This document shows, piece by piece, positions 45,932-61,279 of a stretch of DNA of 64,000 bases. Under the pieces are notes generated by a model that had not been told where the DNA came from, did not search any database, and saw only the letters and a list, made by a program, of their open reading frames with translations. This DNA comes from Stratiolaelaps scimitus (taxonomy: Eukaryota; Arthropoda; Arachnida; Mesostigmata; Laelapidae), in contig JABWDB010000008.1 of NCBI GenBank assembly GCA_019614645.1, positions 5,952,001 through 6,016,000 on the forward strand, written 5' to 3'. Made by a program: the position numbers and the translations under genes. Numbering within the stretch: position 1 is the stretch's first letter; each line of letters begins with the position of its first letter.

Positions 45932-48900
45932 CTATCGCCGAAACCTTTACCGGTGTGTTCTGCTCTAGATGGAGTATGTGCCAGTAGCCATTTCCAACGT
46001 GGTACATACAAAATATCCCCCACTCCGAATATGATTTAGAAAAATGAATTGACAATACCGATATGAAGTGAGACTATTACGACATCGTGGCAGGAGCTAG
46101 CACATGCGTTAGTTTACCAGGTACCTAGTAGCATGTATAACACCGTGTTAATAAATGATGAATTCGTTATTCTGTGACAATTTGTCAAACTGCTCCGTTG
46201 ACATGGTAGCATTTTTTTGATCACCCCTATGGAGATTGTCATTTACCTTCAATCGTTCATCATTCGATGCCGTTAATGATAGAGAGATATGCACTACGTA
46301 TCTTGAAACAACAACGAGTCGATATTCGATTTAAATAATGAAACATTTTTTTATTTGTTTTCATTGACGGACTGTTTTGGACGAGCACGAAATCCAGTTT
46401 CGTTAGGATTCCAGCCATTTTCATCAGAGCTATATATATATATATATCTATGTATATATATTATAATATTTATATTTGTGTGTACTCCATTTTCGTTCAG
46501 CCTCAATCAATGTATGGATCAACATATTATCATCAGCCTTCGTCGTCATTATCATAATTATCATCGTTATCAGTGTCGTCATCATCACCATAATCATCAT
46601 CATCGTCGTCTCAGTCAGTCAATCAACTGTTTAGTTCACCTCAGTGTCTTACTTTCAAAGATCAAAGAAGCAATGAGTTCCAGAACTCGTCGGGTGGAAC
46701 TCACTGCTTGTGTTCGCCACAGAGGCACCGTTCATTGCTTCAATTGAATGAATGAATTAAATAAGATTATAGATAAGTATTATAATCATAGATAGATATA
46801 GATAAATAGATACCCGCTTAGTTGTCGAATTTCGATAACGCGATAACTTTTTCTCTATCGTACGCGCTCTATTCTATCATCGAATTTTGCTCTGCCTTTT
46901 ATCTCATTCTTGTTGGCGCATAGCATTGCCATTTCGTTTCAACAGGCGCAGTACGCGCCTCGCAAACCGGCGGACACTATATATATATATATATATATAA
47001 TCTCGGTATGGGGAAAAGGGCTTCCCTTGTCACCCCATCTCCCACAGTGCCACATTGTATGTCTTCATAATGTACTGCGCATCTTGCTGCTCTTCCATGA
47101 CGGCTTCATTTTTCGACTTTTTGATTTCGTTCTAACTCCCCTTTTCCTCCCCAAACCTCAACCCTTCCCCTCTCTCTCTCTCTCTACATCTGTCTGTCGT
47201 GTTTCTTATTTTCTCGGCGTTTTTAAAAAGAGGTAACACACACATCGGCAGCCTTCATCATTGTCAGTTATTGTCCATTATCAATGGCGATCAATGTTGA
47301 AACGTCTGCCCAAAGCTCCTCCGTTCCTCTCGCGTCCCTCTCCTCTCTTCTGACCTTTATTTATCCACCCCTTTTATTATTCATTTTGTTTGCCCTTCCC
47401 TTGATTTCTCCCCGCAATTGTCGCATTTCTTTCTGTATATATATATTTATATATGTTATGTATGCATCTATTACACCGCGATTACCTGCGCTCTAAATAT
47501 ATTCATCAACTAATTATTATGGGCGCGTAAATGTGAATGTTTGTGGCTGCCTATTGGCGTTCCTTCTTGTGAGGTTATTCTAATAGTGTTGCTTGTTATT
47601 TCTTGCTATTGTTGTCGCTGCTGCTGCTGCTGCTGCTGTTGTGGCTATATCTTTTTACAGGGTAGAAGCAAAATGAAACGCAACGTGGCCACGACGATGG
47701 CCACGTTCATTCCACCGCGTCAGCCACTAACACCTATACCACACGGCTATTTATGCCCTCAACTCGACACGTATTGTATTCACCGTCGTGTTCGACCTCG
47801 TGCCCTCCTGCTTAGAAATGCATTGTCAATGGTAATAGAACGAGAGTTTGCCGGCGTTTGTCGTCGTTGAATTTGTGGCAGCATTGTCGTCCCAATTCTT
47901 CATCAGCGATATCTTCATCGCTCAACGCTTCGGCATCAGGCGCTATTCATTCGGGGGCAAGTCACTCAAGTTCGGGGCGTTCCACCGTTCATCTGATATC
48001 GCGGTCACTGTGTTTGCTATGGGATTTTTCTGTAATGAATCGTGTCAGTCGAATGCATAACATCTGTTGCTGGCGTTCGTCTACTGCAATCGCTTCAAAT
48101 CGGGGACTGTACCAGACCCGGAAGCATAACCTGTAGCTAGATAGGCTCGAGTTGCATCTGCGGGCACTACAACACGCGTCCGAGCATGCTGTCGTCCTCC
48201 CGTAGCATCTATCGTCGCCTGGGGCTGTTTGGACAATTCTGTTTGTAGATGGCATACTGCAGTACCTTCAGTGATCATGCTCATCGATTCTACAGTGGAT
48301 TCTACCGCCACCTAGTGAGCCTTTCTCTAAACAACTCAACGTTTGCGGCTGCATGTTATGCACACGTTACAGCCGAATGAGAACAAAGTCGTTATCGAAC
48401 ATAGCTGCTTGACGATTCACCTCATCGATTAAATTCATCTATCGACCGAATTAGAGATAGAAAGGAAAATGTTTTGAAGAATTAAAGAAAACTGTAGCAT
48501 TAATTTTTTGGCTTTTGTACCGTTCAAAAGGAACACCCACCAAAAACGAGTAGTCGCCTCGTCCCGCATAACAATCAACGGAGAAAAAAAATTATGACAG
48601 CTCTCGTTGTTTAACAATATGGTAACATCAATGCGATATGATGCGATGTCCTCCACATGATAATAATGTTTATATATATATATACTGCAGATGTGAATTG
48701 CCAGATACATTTTCACCGTTTCCGCTTTTGTGACACCCCCGTCTGACATCCAATTCAAAACATATGCGCTCAGTCATTCGGGAAGCTACCGCAGACGACG
48801 AGAATTGGCGAGAACGCGTGCAGCACACGAGCGGTCAGCGCTCCGTGGACTCACTAAATCAACCCCATCAATACATGTATTTATATATATATATATCTAT

Positions 48901-51771
48901 ATATATATATATATATATATATCAATATGCTCTTTTCTATATTTTGTTTCGTTTATTAGCACGCTTTTGGCAACAGTACTACCCTATGTATTCTCGCTAT
49001 GAGGCCATTCGAGAATGATAGATGGAAAATGATTGGAACACCATCATGATCGGCACGGTCATCATCGCCACCGCCATTGTCATCTTATTGTCTTCGGTCT
49101 TCGCCTCCATATTGTTTCTCTCTACCCCGATGTGTCCGAAGAATTCAACTCGGTAAGGACGAATCTTGACGAGACGTGGACACGCCGAGGGTGCTCTCAA
49201 CGTGTCACTCTCGTTCACAGCCTAGTAAAATATTGCACGCGAACATTGCGTCGACGTACTACTGCTCACGTATCGGCCCGTCAAGCCCCGACAATGTGCG
49301 ACATGTGATATTTTTTGTTTGTTTGACTTTAATGTTGTACCGCCGACAACATCTCGCGTTGGCTCGATCGCTTCTCCATCGCGGTCCTTACGGCCGGGGG
49401 CTGGGACGGGCTATTCGTGACTAGTAGAACTAGACTTCGTAATAGGTATCTATGGGTGGAAGTAGCTCCCGGACGGGCGGTCGTAAGTTGGTTGTTGTTG
49501 TTGTGAAGGAGGAGCACTCATCAAGTTGTTAACACAACGCACCGAGACACACCTCTGGTAATCGTTAGTGGTACTAGCGATATCACGAACACATACATCA
49601 TCATCATCATGAAAACATGGACAAAATGGACGAGGACCGCGGCCGTAGCTGGTCTGCGCACTTCTCTCTGGAACGGTGACAACGAGCTGGAGACGACAGC
49701 TTATTCAACAGCTCCTTCTCTCTCTATCTCGAGATGTTTGTAGAACTCGATATTTGCTGAGATTCGTCTCATCGCTCTGGACGGCGAGCACAGACCGCTT
49801 GGGCAAGCTGCACAACATAGCTATGGTATGTATACACTCATATACTGATAGATATATAAATGTATATACTTGAATAGTATCCGATGATCTGAGCCTACGC
49901 AGTCATACTGAAGCGTAGCGCGATGCGCATATTCCTTCGTCTGTCTCTCTTGCGGTGGATGGCTCATTCCATGTTTTGAATACTCGCGCTTCAGGGCACG
50001 CTTTGTACCACCAGGATAGTCGCCGGTCGACATCACGTTCAACCATATGGTCGATTCGTCGTCGTCGTTGTCGTCATCGGCGCCGTGACGAGATACCGGA
50101 TGTGCCCTGCACATTGCCTGCCTCGCTTTGTTATTGTGTGTGTGTAGCATGGAACTTTCTGTTTGAAGTTTAGAAAACTTGGCATTAGTAGAGATGCTTA
50201 TTAGCATTTGGATATTCGTGCAAGCAGGCCATCCCTGCTTGCACGTCGATATCGTAAAACGAACCAACTTGTACAGTGTCTCATACGGGCGGGTATGGAT
50301 CTATAGCCATCATCGGCATACAATTTGTAATCATGAATTGTATCTTATAATATTTTATTCATATATTGACTACGATATAATCATGTAGCGTTGACTGGAA
50401 CTGTTAGTTGTGTCGGTTTCTGCTGGCGGAGGCCAACTCGCTGAAGGAACCCCGCGCTCATCGACGGACCGGCGACGCGCCGCGCAGCTTTTAGTTTCTC
50501 ATATCGTTTTGCTCGAGCGGCCGGATTCATTGATCGTCTCCTCCTTCTCGATTTCTATCTGTCTACAACTCGCTGTATATATATATCTACTGAGTTCATC
50601 GAAATACATAGCCTCGAATACTACTCCAATTTCTAGGATCACGGCTTGGTTGATTCTCTCGTCACAGTGTTCTCGCGGACACAGCTCAGAGCTGACCACC
50701 CTCTCCTCTTGGTTGGACAAGGGGAGTTGGGCAGTATATAACGCGAGCGTCATTAACTACCACGGCTACTACTTCTACTACAACAATTGCGGTCTCCCTT
50801 CAGCAAAATGGACGAATCACTGATGTCATATAGCTGTGCAGCTGTTGGCTGCAAAGGCATAAAATCGAATTCCCCTCTAGTCCGCGGGCAACATCGCCAC
50901 TCGATAAGGGTGGGGGGGACCCGAGCAACGAGATTCGGTCGTCCCGAACCACGATGCCTTGGGGTGGTAACCTATGTCACCCGGCGGGCATCACCCAGCC
51001 TGGATGCCCTGTGAGACGACCAGGACCGAGCATCGATGCGCCCACGCTCCAAGAGACGTCAGAGTTGTCAATGACACCACAAGAGCAAGTCAATGAAGAA
51101 GTACCTTTGTATCATGCCGTATTAGCATCATATTCATCAGTATTCATATGGGATAATGACCAATATCGAGCGTGTATCGGTGTCGCGTACACAACTGCCC
51201 ATGGCATCATATCACCATCAAGCAAAAACCATTGTATTGTACAGTCTTAAATATTATCATCATTATTGTGAACTTATTCTGCAAATATCTGTATGTATAA
51301 GAAGAGTATATTATAGATTCAGAGTCTGATAGCTCGTCATTCTTGTCGACTGACTTCCGCTTCTATATATATATTATGTATACATGAATGATATTATATA
51401 ATGATCACACTTCTATTTTATCACACTAAGTGTAGATGACGAATTGAACTTCGAAGTTCTATTGCACACAGGTCGGGTTAAAACAAAGCAACACGTTTTC
51501 GGGGCTCCCCGGGGGGCTCAGGATGGAAGGCTGGAAATGTCGGGTGGAGGGATACAGCGGTAATACATCGGAATCGTATTAGCATAGAGCGTTCCATGAG
51601 ACAAATAGCCATCGAATATAGATAGTCTTCGAGACCTACCCACAGGGGACGGGCAGAGCTGACGAGACGGACTAGAGCAAGTCAGACAGGATCAGATACT
51701 TGTATCGGTGTGTCTCAACGTATGTATGCATGTACGTACGGACACACACAAGTGTATGAATGCAGATATGA

Positions 51772-51807
<36 letters not shown>

Positions 51808-51994
51808 GTGGTGAGTGTTGGTAGGGGAGAAATACTCGATCGTCGTCTTCCCCTTCGAATATCAGCATCTAATGCGTCAATGTGTCACTGAGATCTACGA
51901 ATCGCTTACGAAGTATCCGGCCGCCGGCCGGCCAGCCAAAGAGACACAAGACAGCCGACGATGATTGATGGTGATTCATTTTTGTATGAATGCG

Positions 51995-52028
<34 letters not shown>

Positions 52029-52263
52029 ATCGACTTCACCGCGTCGTCGCCAAGTCAAGGACGTCCACGCTCGCCGTCATTTCGCGGTATATGCGGCGAT
52101 GATTTTTAGATCGGCCGTACCTCTTTCCCTGTCGCCCTCTTCCTGTTCCTCTGTCGTGTCCTCCAATGATGAATGAGTCAGGTTAGTTTGGCCGGTGGTA
52201 GTGGAAAATGCTTCGGTGGCAGGGGACCGTAAAGCATGCTGAGGCGCGTTCACCAAAACTCAC
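45932..52263. other. gene-poor stretch; microsatellites and small hairpins
   Basis: No exon is convincing on either strand. It holds (TA)n tracts near 46430-46460, 46977-46999, 48880-48922, 51777-51802 and 52002-52027. Small perfect stems lie at 47682-47707 (10 bp, loop CGACGA) and 50218-50244 (11 bp, loop CCATC). It may be intergenic, or intronic to the minus-strand gene further right if that gene continues past 52948. Confidence 0.5.
48880..48922. repeat. (TA)n microsatellite with one interruption
   Basis: About 43 bases of TA with a single CTA interruption near 48899. Confidence 0.9.
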
Positions 52264-52450
52264 TGGGATCGCCTCCATCCAAAGATTCGGACGACATTCG
52301 GACGTTGAGTTGCAAGAAGAGTTTCCGGAAGACGGAGGGTAGCAAATGGCGAGGATTTCACCATCACTGCTGCCGCCGCCGCCGCCGTCGCCGCCTCCGA
52401 CACCGCAACTTCCTCCTGAAGGCTCTTGCCACCAGCTGGAGCGTATCTGA
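52264..52450 (-). CDS. possible internal exon, unrecognised
   Basis: Between an acceptor-like TGTCGTCCAG|T (exon side begins 52450) and a strong donor CCA|GTGAGT (exon side ends 52264) lie 187 bases open in two minus-strand frames. One frame gives an alanine-rich peptide with KSSPFATLRLPETLL, the other a Gly/Ser-rich one. Neither is recognisable and the upstream partner exon is unknown. GC-rich CGG/GCC repeats make open frames common here. Confidence 0.25.
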
Positions 52451-52947
52451 CTGGACGACAACTATGTGACGAGAAGCACATCTGGAACAGGAGCCGATGC
52501 AGACAGACCGCGGCGCGAGACCGGTCATTATGATCGCATGCTATACACAGCTGTAGCCAGAATCCCAAATGTTTGCTTCGAGGGTACAATTAAGACTTGT
52601 ATAATTACGGCCTGCTGATAAGACAAGTGTTGCTTGTTTGTGTGTATCTGCCTGACTGCTTGTTTGTGTATATACTTGTTTTTCTTTTTGAATCCTCACC
52701 ATGGATGGTGATACGTTGCCACTATCGTTCCACTCGCGTCTCTCTCTCAACGCCTTCGTGGCTAATAGTAGATTAGCTTAAGTTGCTTGATTTCTATTGG
52801 CAAATTGCTTCTTGCTTGACCTGTCGGTTTTTGGCGTCGTGGCGGACCTCTCTCCGTGGACTCAAGTATGTATATTTCTTAATGAACTATGTAATGATAC
52901 ATGTTGTGTAGATGTGCTGCTGCTGCTGCTGGACATATTCGATTGCT

Positions 52948-55900
52948 CTATGAGGTGTCCGAGGAAATTCGCTGGAACTTCATGAGCACGTCATTCGACA
53001 GATGGAGCGGATTATCGCCTGTGGCTGATGGCGCCGCCGCCGCCGCCGCCGCTGTTGTAGTTGTTGCTGCTGCCGCTGTTGCTGTTGATGGGACTATCGC
53101 TGTCGCGGATTCACCCGCGGCTGGATCGCTGGATGGTGGAATAACGTCGGGAAGGCCGATCGAGCCGACGTTAATGTTTAGCTGGAACATTGGTCGGCCT
53201 GCAACCGTGTACGAGCACATACAGGACAAAGGGGACACATTTCAATGTTATAAGTAACTATTCGAATAAGACAGACATCTGCCTGCAGGAAAGATATTCG
53301 ATTTTGGCGGGAGGGTTGTTAGTTATTATTAGATTGTTTTTATTTTATGGAGAGAGAGAGAGAGAGAGAATGGACGGTATTAGAGAAAGGCCTCGTTTTT
53401 CTCGCTAGACGAAATGGATTGTTTCATTCACTAATTGCACAAGGGCCCATGATACAACACGTACAAATTATTTATTATAATTTTTATTATTAGGCAAGAA
53501 AGATAAGTTCACACATATCACGCTATCAGATTAAATTCATATATATATACTCCTTTATTAAACAAAAATAGGGATGGTACGAGGTTTGTGATACGAGTAT
53601 CACTATATATAGTCATCGTCTAATGGACCAGTGAGATATATATTGTTGTATATTATTAACACACATGCATTATCATACGCAGCATTCGAGTGAAATATTT
53701 GTCAGTCCCACGGACAGTACGGGACATCCTTCATGCGAACGTATTGTTAACCTTCTCAAAGCTGCGTGGCTTGGGCCTGATTCGACGAGTGTTTCGCTGT
53801 GTTTGCCTGAGATGCCGGCTTCGTACTGCCGAACAGTAAATATATTTGGGTACAACTAGATTCGTATAAAAACCAAGGTCAAATTCGGCTTTCTTAGCAA
53901 TGAAACTAACTAGCGTTGATGAGCGCACAACTTCTGTAAGAACGAGATGAGGACCCACAGCAAGATGTGAGGGGGTGAGGCAAGTACACCAAGATTCCTC
54001 ATGGAACCGCTGAGTTTGGTGACAATATAATTATTGGGGTAATCTCATTGGTCTATGAGCTGGACCACAAGTGGCTCACTAACATACATAGGAATAGAGA
54101 TAAGCATGCCATGGTAAGCATACGCGACGACGAGTAACGTCAACCAGTTGGGTCGCAGCAGATTTCCCCTCTGCGAGGAGGCAGTTGACGGAACCCTGAG
54201 CAACAAGCCGATAGTTATCCACGTTTTGGGGATATACACAGTGGCGGCTTTTTTGTAGAGCTACATGACGAAATCGTCTATGATTGGCGAGAATGACGAG
54301 AAAACTGTGTTTCTCTGTTATACTCACGCAACTGTAATATCTAATGCACAAGACATCCGAGAGATCCTCACGAATTTAGATCCGCTGTTCTTATTGGTTC
54401 AGCCTTTTTTTTGGGAACAATGTTTGCCTCGGTCGACGCTTTTCAGCAGTGCACCATACAATCTCGCGTTCGATCGATGAATCAATACCAAGTTGTGCTA
54501 TTTGAAGGACCGAGATGGTCGGCTGCTTTTTTGCTGTTCCAACTATCCAGGCGTATAACACATGGCGATATTACCGTTATCAGAGTCGACTCATATATGT
54601 CTACGCAGGGACTTTCATGTTCATTTCATTTCACCCTCGTTCAACAGAGCTCAGCGGTGGTTTTGGCTGCGCTGATTTCAACTCACTGGAGGGAGAATTG
54701 CCTGCTTGTAAATTCAACATCCCCTACCTGACTTTCATTCAGGGATCTCTGTACAGTTGATCCCCCGAAGAAGACCTCGAAAGAGGGATCAGTTTCGAGC
54801 TTGGCTACGTGTACTATATTAGGACTAAAAATCGTCACAACTGTAACTACCAGAAAACTACTAGGGTCTCTCCCTTTTTAGTGGGACTTACAGTTCTTCA
54901 TCGGGTTATCTTCCGGAGGAACCAATATGCAGTTAATCAGAGATCAAATCTCAGAATCAAGATTAATTACGCACATGAGATGACCCCTTCAATTTATAAT
55001 GGCATACATGTTTGAATTCAGAAAAATAGCACTTTAGAAGGAGTGGAGGTCGCTTGCGCCGAGCGAATCAATGGTATGCTTTTGTGGTGACTACCTGTGT
55101 CGTTTTTTTGAGATGCGATGCGTTGATACTTAAATTTGTTCTTATGAATACATCCTTGATGAAGGCGGGACCAAATTGATCGGCACTTGCTCACCAGTGT
55201 GCAATTTGCGGATCCACTCTCAGCTCCCAACATCTGAATATATGCAGTAGTGGATAGGGGAATCGCATCGCGGCGTCGCCCAAAAGCGTAAAACTGGTCG
55301 CTACGGTAACAACAAAAACCTGTTGCCAACAGAGGACAGGTACGGTTCAACGGCTGACCAACCTCCTTCCTATTATGAGGTATAGTGTACTGGTTGTTGA
55401 AGTCACTGTTGCCGCCGCCGCCCTACGGCACCCGGATGTCCGAGCAGAGGCAAGACCGAGCCAACGAGCCCACACTGCTCTACAGCCTAAGCGCAGCGCA
55501 GGTTGAGTTTTCTCTCCTATTGTGGCCGAACTTCCCCAGGTTGAAGCCAACTCCCGAGACAGCGTCTAGCCTATGTCCAGCAGAGGCATCGATCGGTGAG
55601 CTGTTCTTGGTGCTCCTCATCCGTCTGGGGGTCGCTACGTATGGATCGTTGCCACTCGGCGTACTACTATGACGAACCCTGATAATCAGATCTTGAACAG
55701 CGGTACACACGTCGTGCTATAGTCCCTACGATTCCATCGTCGCCTTCAGCTACCACGCGAGGCACAATTCTCCGCCCCACTTTGCCCCTGAGGGAGTTTT
55801 CGAACGAAATACGCGGCGCGGAATACCTCACAGCCACTGTAGGGAAGAGCTTACAGCTATGAGACCCGTCATCATGCGCGGGCGAACCAAAAACGCGATG

Positions 55901-58900
55901 ACACGGCCGTAGAACGTAATACATACCGCTTGATAGATTGACAATTTCAAGGCACACATCGAAACTGGCATAAAACAACTTGAATATTGTATTTATTGAA
56001 GGATAGTCATATATTATCGCTTATTGAACTATACAATAACGAGTCTTCCCAATAAAAAATCATAATAGTAAAAACTGAATATGGCGCGCTTTATTTTGAC
56101 GTGCGTCGCTCGTTGCCATCAGGTGAATCTGTAAATGTTGTTTTGACGATAGTCCAATGACTCATGCCCACAACAACAGCCACCTACAGTCAACTGTAGT
56201 AGCATGGACGTATTAGCAGCTACGGCAGCGTTAAGGGTCACCTCGATGAGCTTAGCTGTCCGTCTCAGACGGCAATATATAACTAGTTGTTTTCATCTAT
56301 TATTTTACTGAATTCGCAATGATAGGATGACGCGTAAACGTCCAAGATTAACAGAGCATGACGGTCAAGATAACGGGTAGCTAATTACGTTACATGTTGC
56401 TGCTGTTACTGCTGCCACTGTGCCGTGGACCACTGCGATGGCGTTGGCGGCGAAATTTGCGGTGACGCCTACGATTAATTAGAGCTAGTCACTGCCCTTC
56501 CATGCCGTCCGTCTCTAGCCTCAGCGGTTAACTGTAGTCGCTCGTATTAGCGTAGTCGTCATCGCCACGGATACTCTTACACTTATCATCTATGGTGTCA
56601 TCAGGATGAATAAGAAAGACTGTGCTCATTTCATGATAAGCGAACGCCGACAGCGTTCGGATGAGCGAAAACTGCTTTAGCCGACGGGTAGCTGCTGTTT
56701 CTGCTGCTGATCATCGTCGCTTCGTTGTTCGTTGATATGAATGAGGTGGCTACTCCTCGACGCTTGCTCGCGTCCATGCGACGAGAACGTGCATGCTGCT
56801 GGCGGGCGACCCAGAACAATACGCTTCAGAAGTGACAAACGTTGAATCGTCGGCTGGACGTCAAATAACGTCGAGCCGACGTGTTGTGTTAGCTTTGAGA
56901 AATTGGGATTGCAAACTCGGGCCACACTAGCGAAATTTTTTACTTATTGTTACCTAATAGTAGTAATTAATACGTTTAACGCTGAATCGACCATAATGCG
57001 GTATATTTTTGATAATTTTTTGCCAGTCCAGCGGAGAGCGCATCTCCGGAAGTAAGGTGCAGTGTTGTTCGGAGGAGAATTGTATTCGTGCTCAGACTGT
57101 GTCCGATTCGAGAGATCGACGGAGAGTATCGGAAAGAGCACGTTGCTTCTCCGAGTGGATTGACGATTGCGTTGCCCTTTACCTGCGTCACGGCTGAATA
57201 CACATACAGCGATATTGTGTACTCAGGAAGGAAGCATTTTTTGGCAACAAAGCTTGGTATATAGCACCAATATATTGTCCAAGGGTACTTGTGTATCCTA
57301 GCTGCTGCTGCCGCAGCCGATGTTGGTCAAACTTGCCATTTGTGCACGACGCTCACGGTGACGGTAGCACCGCTGAGTTCGTCGAGCTGTCGGCCAACAC
57401 CGAGTGGGCATTGGCAGAACGAACACCAAGAGAGGCTATATCCCTTTGACGTGGACTCGGAAGCGTCATATATTATCGTCGGGTAGGCATGGGTCGTTCG
57501 CCAATAGCCAACCTGTCACTACAACGAAGGGTGGGTGTACGACAAAAGCGGCGGAAGCGACGAGTCAGAAGGTGTTTTTCCTCGGTACAACGGTGCAAAT
57601 CGTGCCCTCCACCTCTCCGGGGCCAGCCACCAGCGAAGCATGGCTTGCCAGCTGCTTGACATACACGCACGTACAAATTCGGACAAACCTCTCTGTGAAC
57701 ACAAGGGGATAAACGGGCCGTCACAAACGAGCGTTCAGCAGGCGTTTTCCGTTTTCTGCTCCTGCTGGTGGACACGGCCAATCGAAAATGTCCCCCTGGG
57801 CCCCACAGGAGCAACCCCGGCAACAACAGCTGTGGCCGGCCCGGACGAGAGGCGTTAAGAGCGGACAGTAGCAACGGCACCAACACCTGGCCCCAAACGA
57901 ATCATCAAGGATCGTTTGATCCGCTCGGAGAAAACGAGCATTCCCGTAGATTCTGTTACACAGCCACTCGCCCGAGTACAGACAGCGAATACACTTTCGA
58001 ATTTCGCTCTGCGGCGTTCCTATTGTCGAAAGCTGCTTCTCGGAGGTGTATGAGAGGAAGCAGCACTGACGTTATCGTACGGAACGACAACACTGTGTCA
58101 CTCTTGATAGGCGCAATGTCAATCGACGTACGTAAATCTGGTGACCAAGTCGAGTGGTACTGTCAACGGGCGGGGGGGGGGGGGTTAGCAGGTCTCGGGG
58201 ATGGACGAAGGTTAGGAGACATTGGAGACGATTTTACGCAGGACGCTGTAAACGTGTTGTGTCGATAGCGTCTGCGGCAAAACTGTTATAGTAGCCGCTA
58301 TTAGCCGGGTTGGGTAATTAGCAAGCAATTTGCTTTTTGCGTAAGGGTTGGGAGGTTTTTCATTAGTATTGGGTTTTTAAGTATTAACTTTTCATCTTAA
58401 CTGAACCTCTTTTTAATACCACTCTCATGTGTCAAAGACACAAAAATTCGACTTAGAGTTGGCGAAAATAAACAACAGTTTTTAGGGTGTCAGACGTATA
58501 GACAAAATTCGACATTCCTAGTAAACAAGATAGACATCTGACGAACCGTGGGATCATGGTTCTACAAAAAAAAACAACAGAAAGCAAACAAAGTTTTGTG
58601 GAAGCCTTAAGCCGAAAGCAGTTGCACCGTGGAATGAATTAAATGGTTGAGGCTGAGTATCTGCTGGAAAAATAACCAAGTAATAGTATTAATAATAATA
58701 ATAATAATAATCTAATTAAGTATCACTGTGATATGATTACACCATCTACGATCTAGCTAGTTCTAGTCCACCAATAAATAAAAAGGTCGTATCAAGATGA
58801 GACACCTACCCGAAAGGAATTTGCCGGCGCCCCCCTGCGGCGTATGCTTGTGCTGCGGAAGTTCGAGCTCCATCTGGTCGTGATAGTCATCGTCGGCATA

Positions 58901-61234
58901 GCCTTGGGCGTCCTGTTCGGCCTGTGGTGTAATGGTACCATCTGAACGTGCGTCAAGAATATTGTCCAGCTCATTGACGAGAGATGTTGGCTCGCTGAAC
59001 ATGTCAAGTGTGTCCGATTCGAGACCGCCACAGTGACTTCCATTCTCGTTCACGTCACCGTGGCCGCCTCCCACAAACGCCGCATTGTTGGCACCGAACT
59101 GCTGGCGGCCGAGAGTGTTTCCGTTGGCGTCAGCCTCGCTATCGCGAGGCAGCGTTTGCAGTGGATGTGAGATGTTGGATAATGTGCTGAGGTCGCCATT
59201 CGACGCGGTTATATACTCGGACATCGGCATCACCTCGTTGGCCAATGTGGACGCCTCGCTCTGCCCCTCAACCACCACCTAGAGACGACCGATGAGCAGA
59301 GCACCCGGACGAAGTCGACGAAGATATCGCAAACAAATTCGAACGCATCACAGCGTATGCGCAAAAAAAATAAGAAGACCGTCGAAAAGGAACACGTGCA
59401 GACACACGGAGAGACAGAAAGAAAGATACAGACATTTAGCTGAAGAAATAGTTAGAGTTAGGTGATTAGTTGGTTAGTTAGTTCGTTAGCTAATTAGTTG
59501 TTGTGGTGATTGGAACGCTTTGCAGGGGTTGGTAGGCCTGCCAATCACCGCTACCAACTGTTTGATCCCGGCACTGAGCAATGAGTGACCCTCTGGTGGT
59601 AACGTAAACGGATGTGCATAGGTGTGACAGATGGACAGATCAGTGCAACGAAGTCGAATGAACCGAGTCTGTTCATTGTGACGAGAAATGATGAAGAGCC
59701 AAGGGAAGGAGCACCAGCTATGCGCGTAGTTCGTAGTTTGTAAGTTAGTGCAAAGCAGCGAAGGTAATGTACCAGCAAGCTGGAACGTGTCGGCCAAAGC
59801 AGGTAACTTGGCTTGAAACAGTTGGACTACGCGGATGAGATATTGATGGCCGGTTTGCTAACAGAGACAGAGTTATCCTTGACAAAGTAGGCACCGGGAC
59901 AACGAGAATACACAATATAGCTGGTTGATTAAACCCAGCCAGGAGTACCACCTCCACCAGAAATGAGCAATGGCACAAAAGGTTAAGGCACAAACATAAC
60001 ATATAGTCAACTTCACTCGGTGGCACGATCTGGTCAGTGCACCTAGGACAAATAATACCTCGTGGACACCAACACGGCTGCGTTGGTAAGGTTGAAGATT
60101 AAATAATCCACGTTTACGCGCCTTTTAGGCGTATCGCGGGCCCAGCATGGCTGGCGCCAGGCAAGCTCGAGTTTTCTGCTCGTGACAGATTTTTCTCGAG
60201 AACAAAATGAGCCGAATCCATGATCTGCACCGGTCATCCATGTCATTTGGATGGCTTGAAGGGTCCAACTGAGAATCTATAATATTAGCAATTGTCGGAG
60301 GCGGTTGCTGTGGTGTTGAAAAGCCACAAAGCTGCGTGCTAACGTTGATCCAGGTGGGAAAGCCTGCTCACCACCGCCGTTCTCCAGGGGGAGGCCGTTA
60401 GTGGTTCTCTATGTCAGTGGCAGCGTGCACTAGGGCGAGGTTTTTCGTCCGTCAGGCGGTCGACTTTCATCGGAGGCGAACGCGGCAGTAAATCCCCAGA
60501 GCCCAAAGCTGTCGATTCGAGGGAGGCCGCTCCAAGGGACAAACCCTTGGAACGTCCGAAGCGTCGACGCAGTCTGAAATTACGACACTTTGCAAGGCAG
60601 CGACGGTAGATGGCCACGCTGCAGGGTGGAGACGAGACGATCCGTGGATTTGCGTCACAGACTGTGACCCGTGTGAGATCACGGAGCAAAGGGGAACGCC
60701 ACGAGATTTCTTACTTTACTGGCAGGGTTTTTCAGCCAATTGCTGGTACTTGGCGACACGAGCCGGGTAATATTGGCAGATTGCCTTTTCTCGCCAGCGT
60801 AGACACGAAGCCGGGGACATCGTTGTATAGAGGGCCTCGGGTGAAAGGCGACCGATGCAAGCGTTGACTACCAATTTCGGTATGAATGCTCGCTCGGCAT
60901 GTTTTCGTCCTTCTACATGTATATAGGCGTGTATATATATACATATGTATATGATAGTGGCGCCGATGTCGCGCTTCCGACGGCTGGGCCTCTGTTCGCA
61001 AACACAAATGTCACAGGTTCTGTAGACGTAAGGGTATGTTAAGAACTGCCGTTGGCATCGCAATGGAATGGATCTATAATGTCACTTTGGAGGTGCGTTG
61101 GCTAATAAAAGTAAAGCCAATATAGGTATATAGCATAATGGGGCTTTTTTTTTATTGACTGTTGTATGAGAAACGGCAGGATGAGCTTAACTTAACACAA
61201 CAGCCTAAGACGTTCAAGTTGTTAGTAAACGCCG

Positions 61235-61279
<45 letters not shown>

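Noticed and set aside
48870..48930. Repeat arrays considered as CRISPR-like or satellite
   Set aside because: They are simple dinucleotide tracts without spacers, typical of microsatellites in animal genomes.
50787..51250. Plus-strand frames with a start-like ATG
   Set aside because: No domain, no splice partner and overlapping frames of similar length. The codon usage does not stand out.
54411..54760. Overlapping plus-strand frames rich in aromatic residues, considered as a receptor fragment
   Set aside because: No membrane-segment pattern or family motif could be seen.
55480..55978. Two overlapping minus-strand open frames (76 and 103 codons)
   Set aside because: They are in different frames, with no donor/acceptor pair that joins them or the neighbouring exons in phase, and no recognisable motif.
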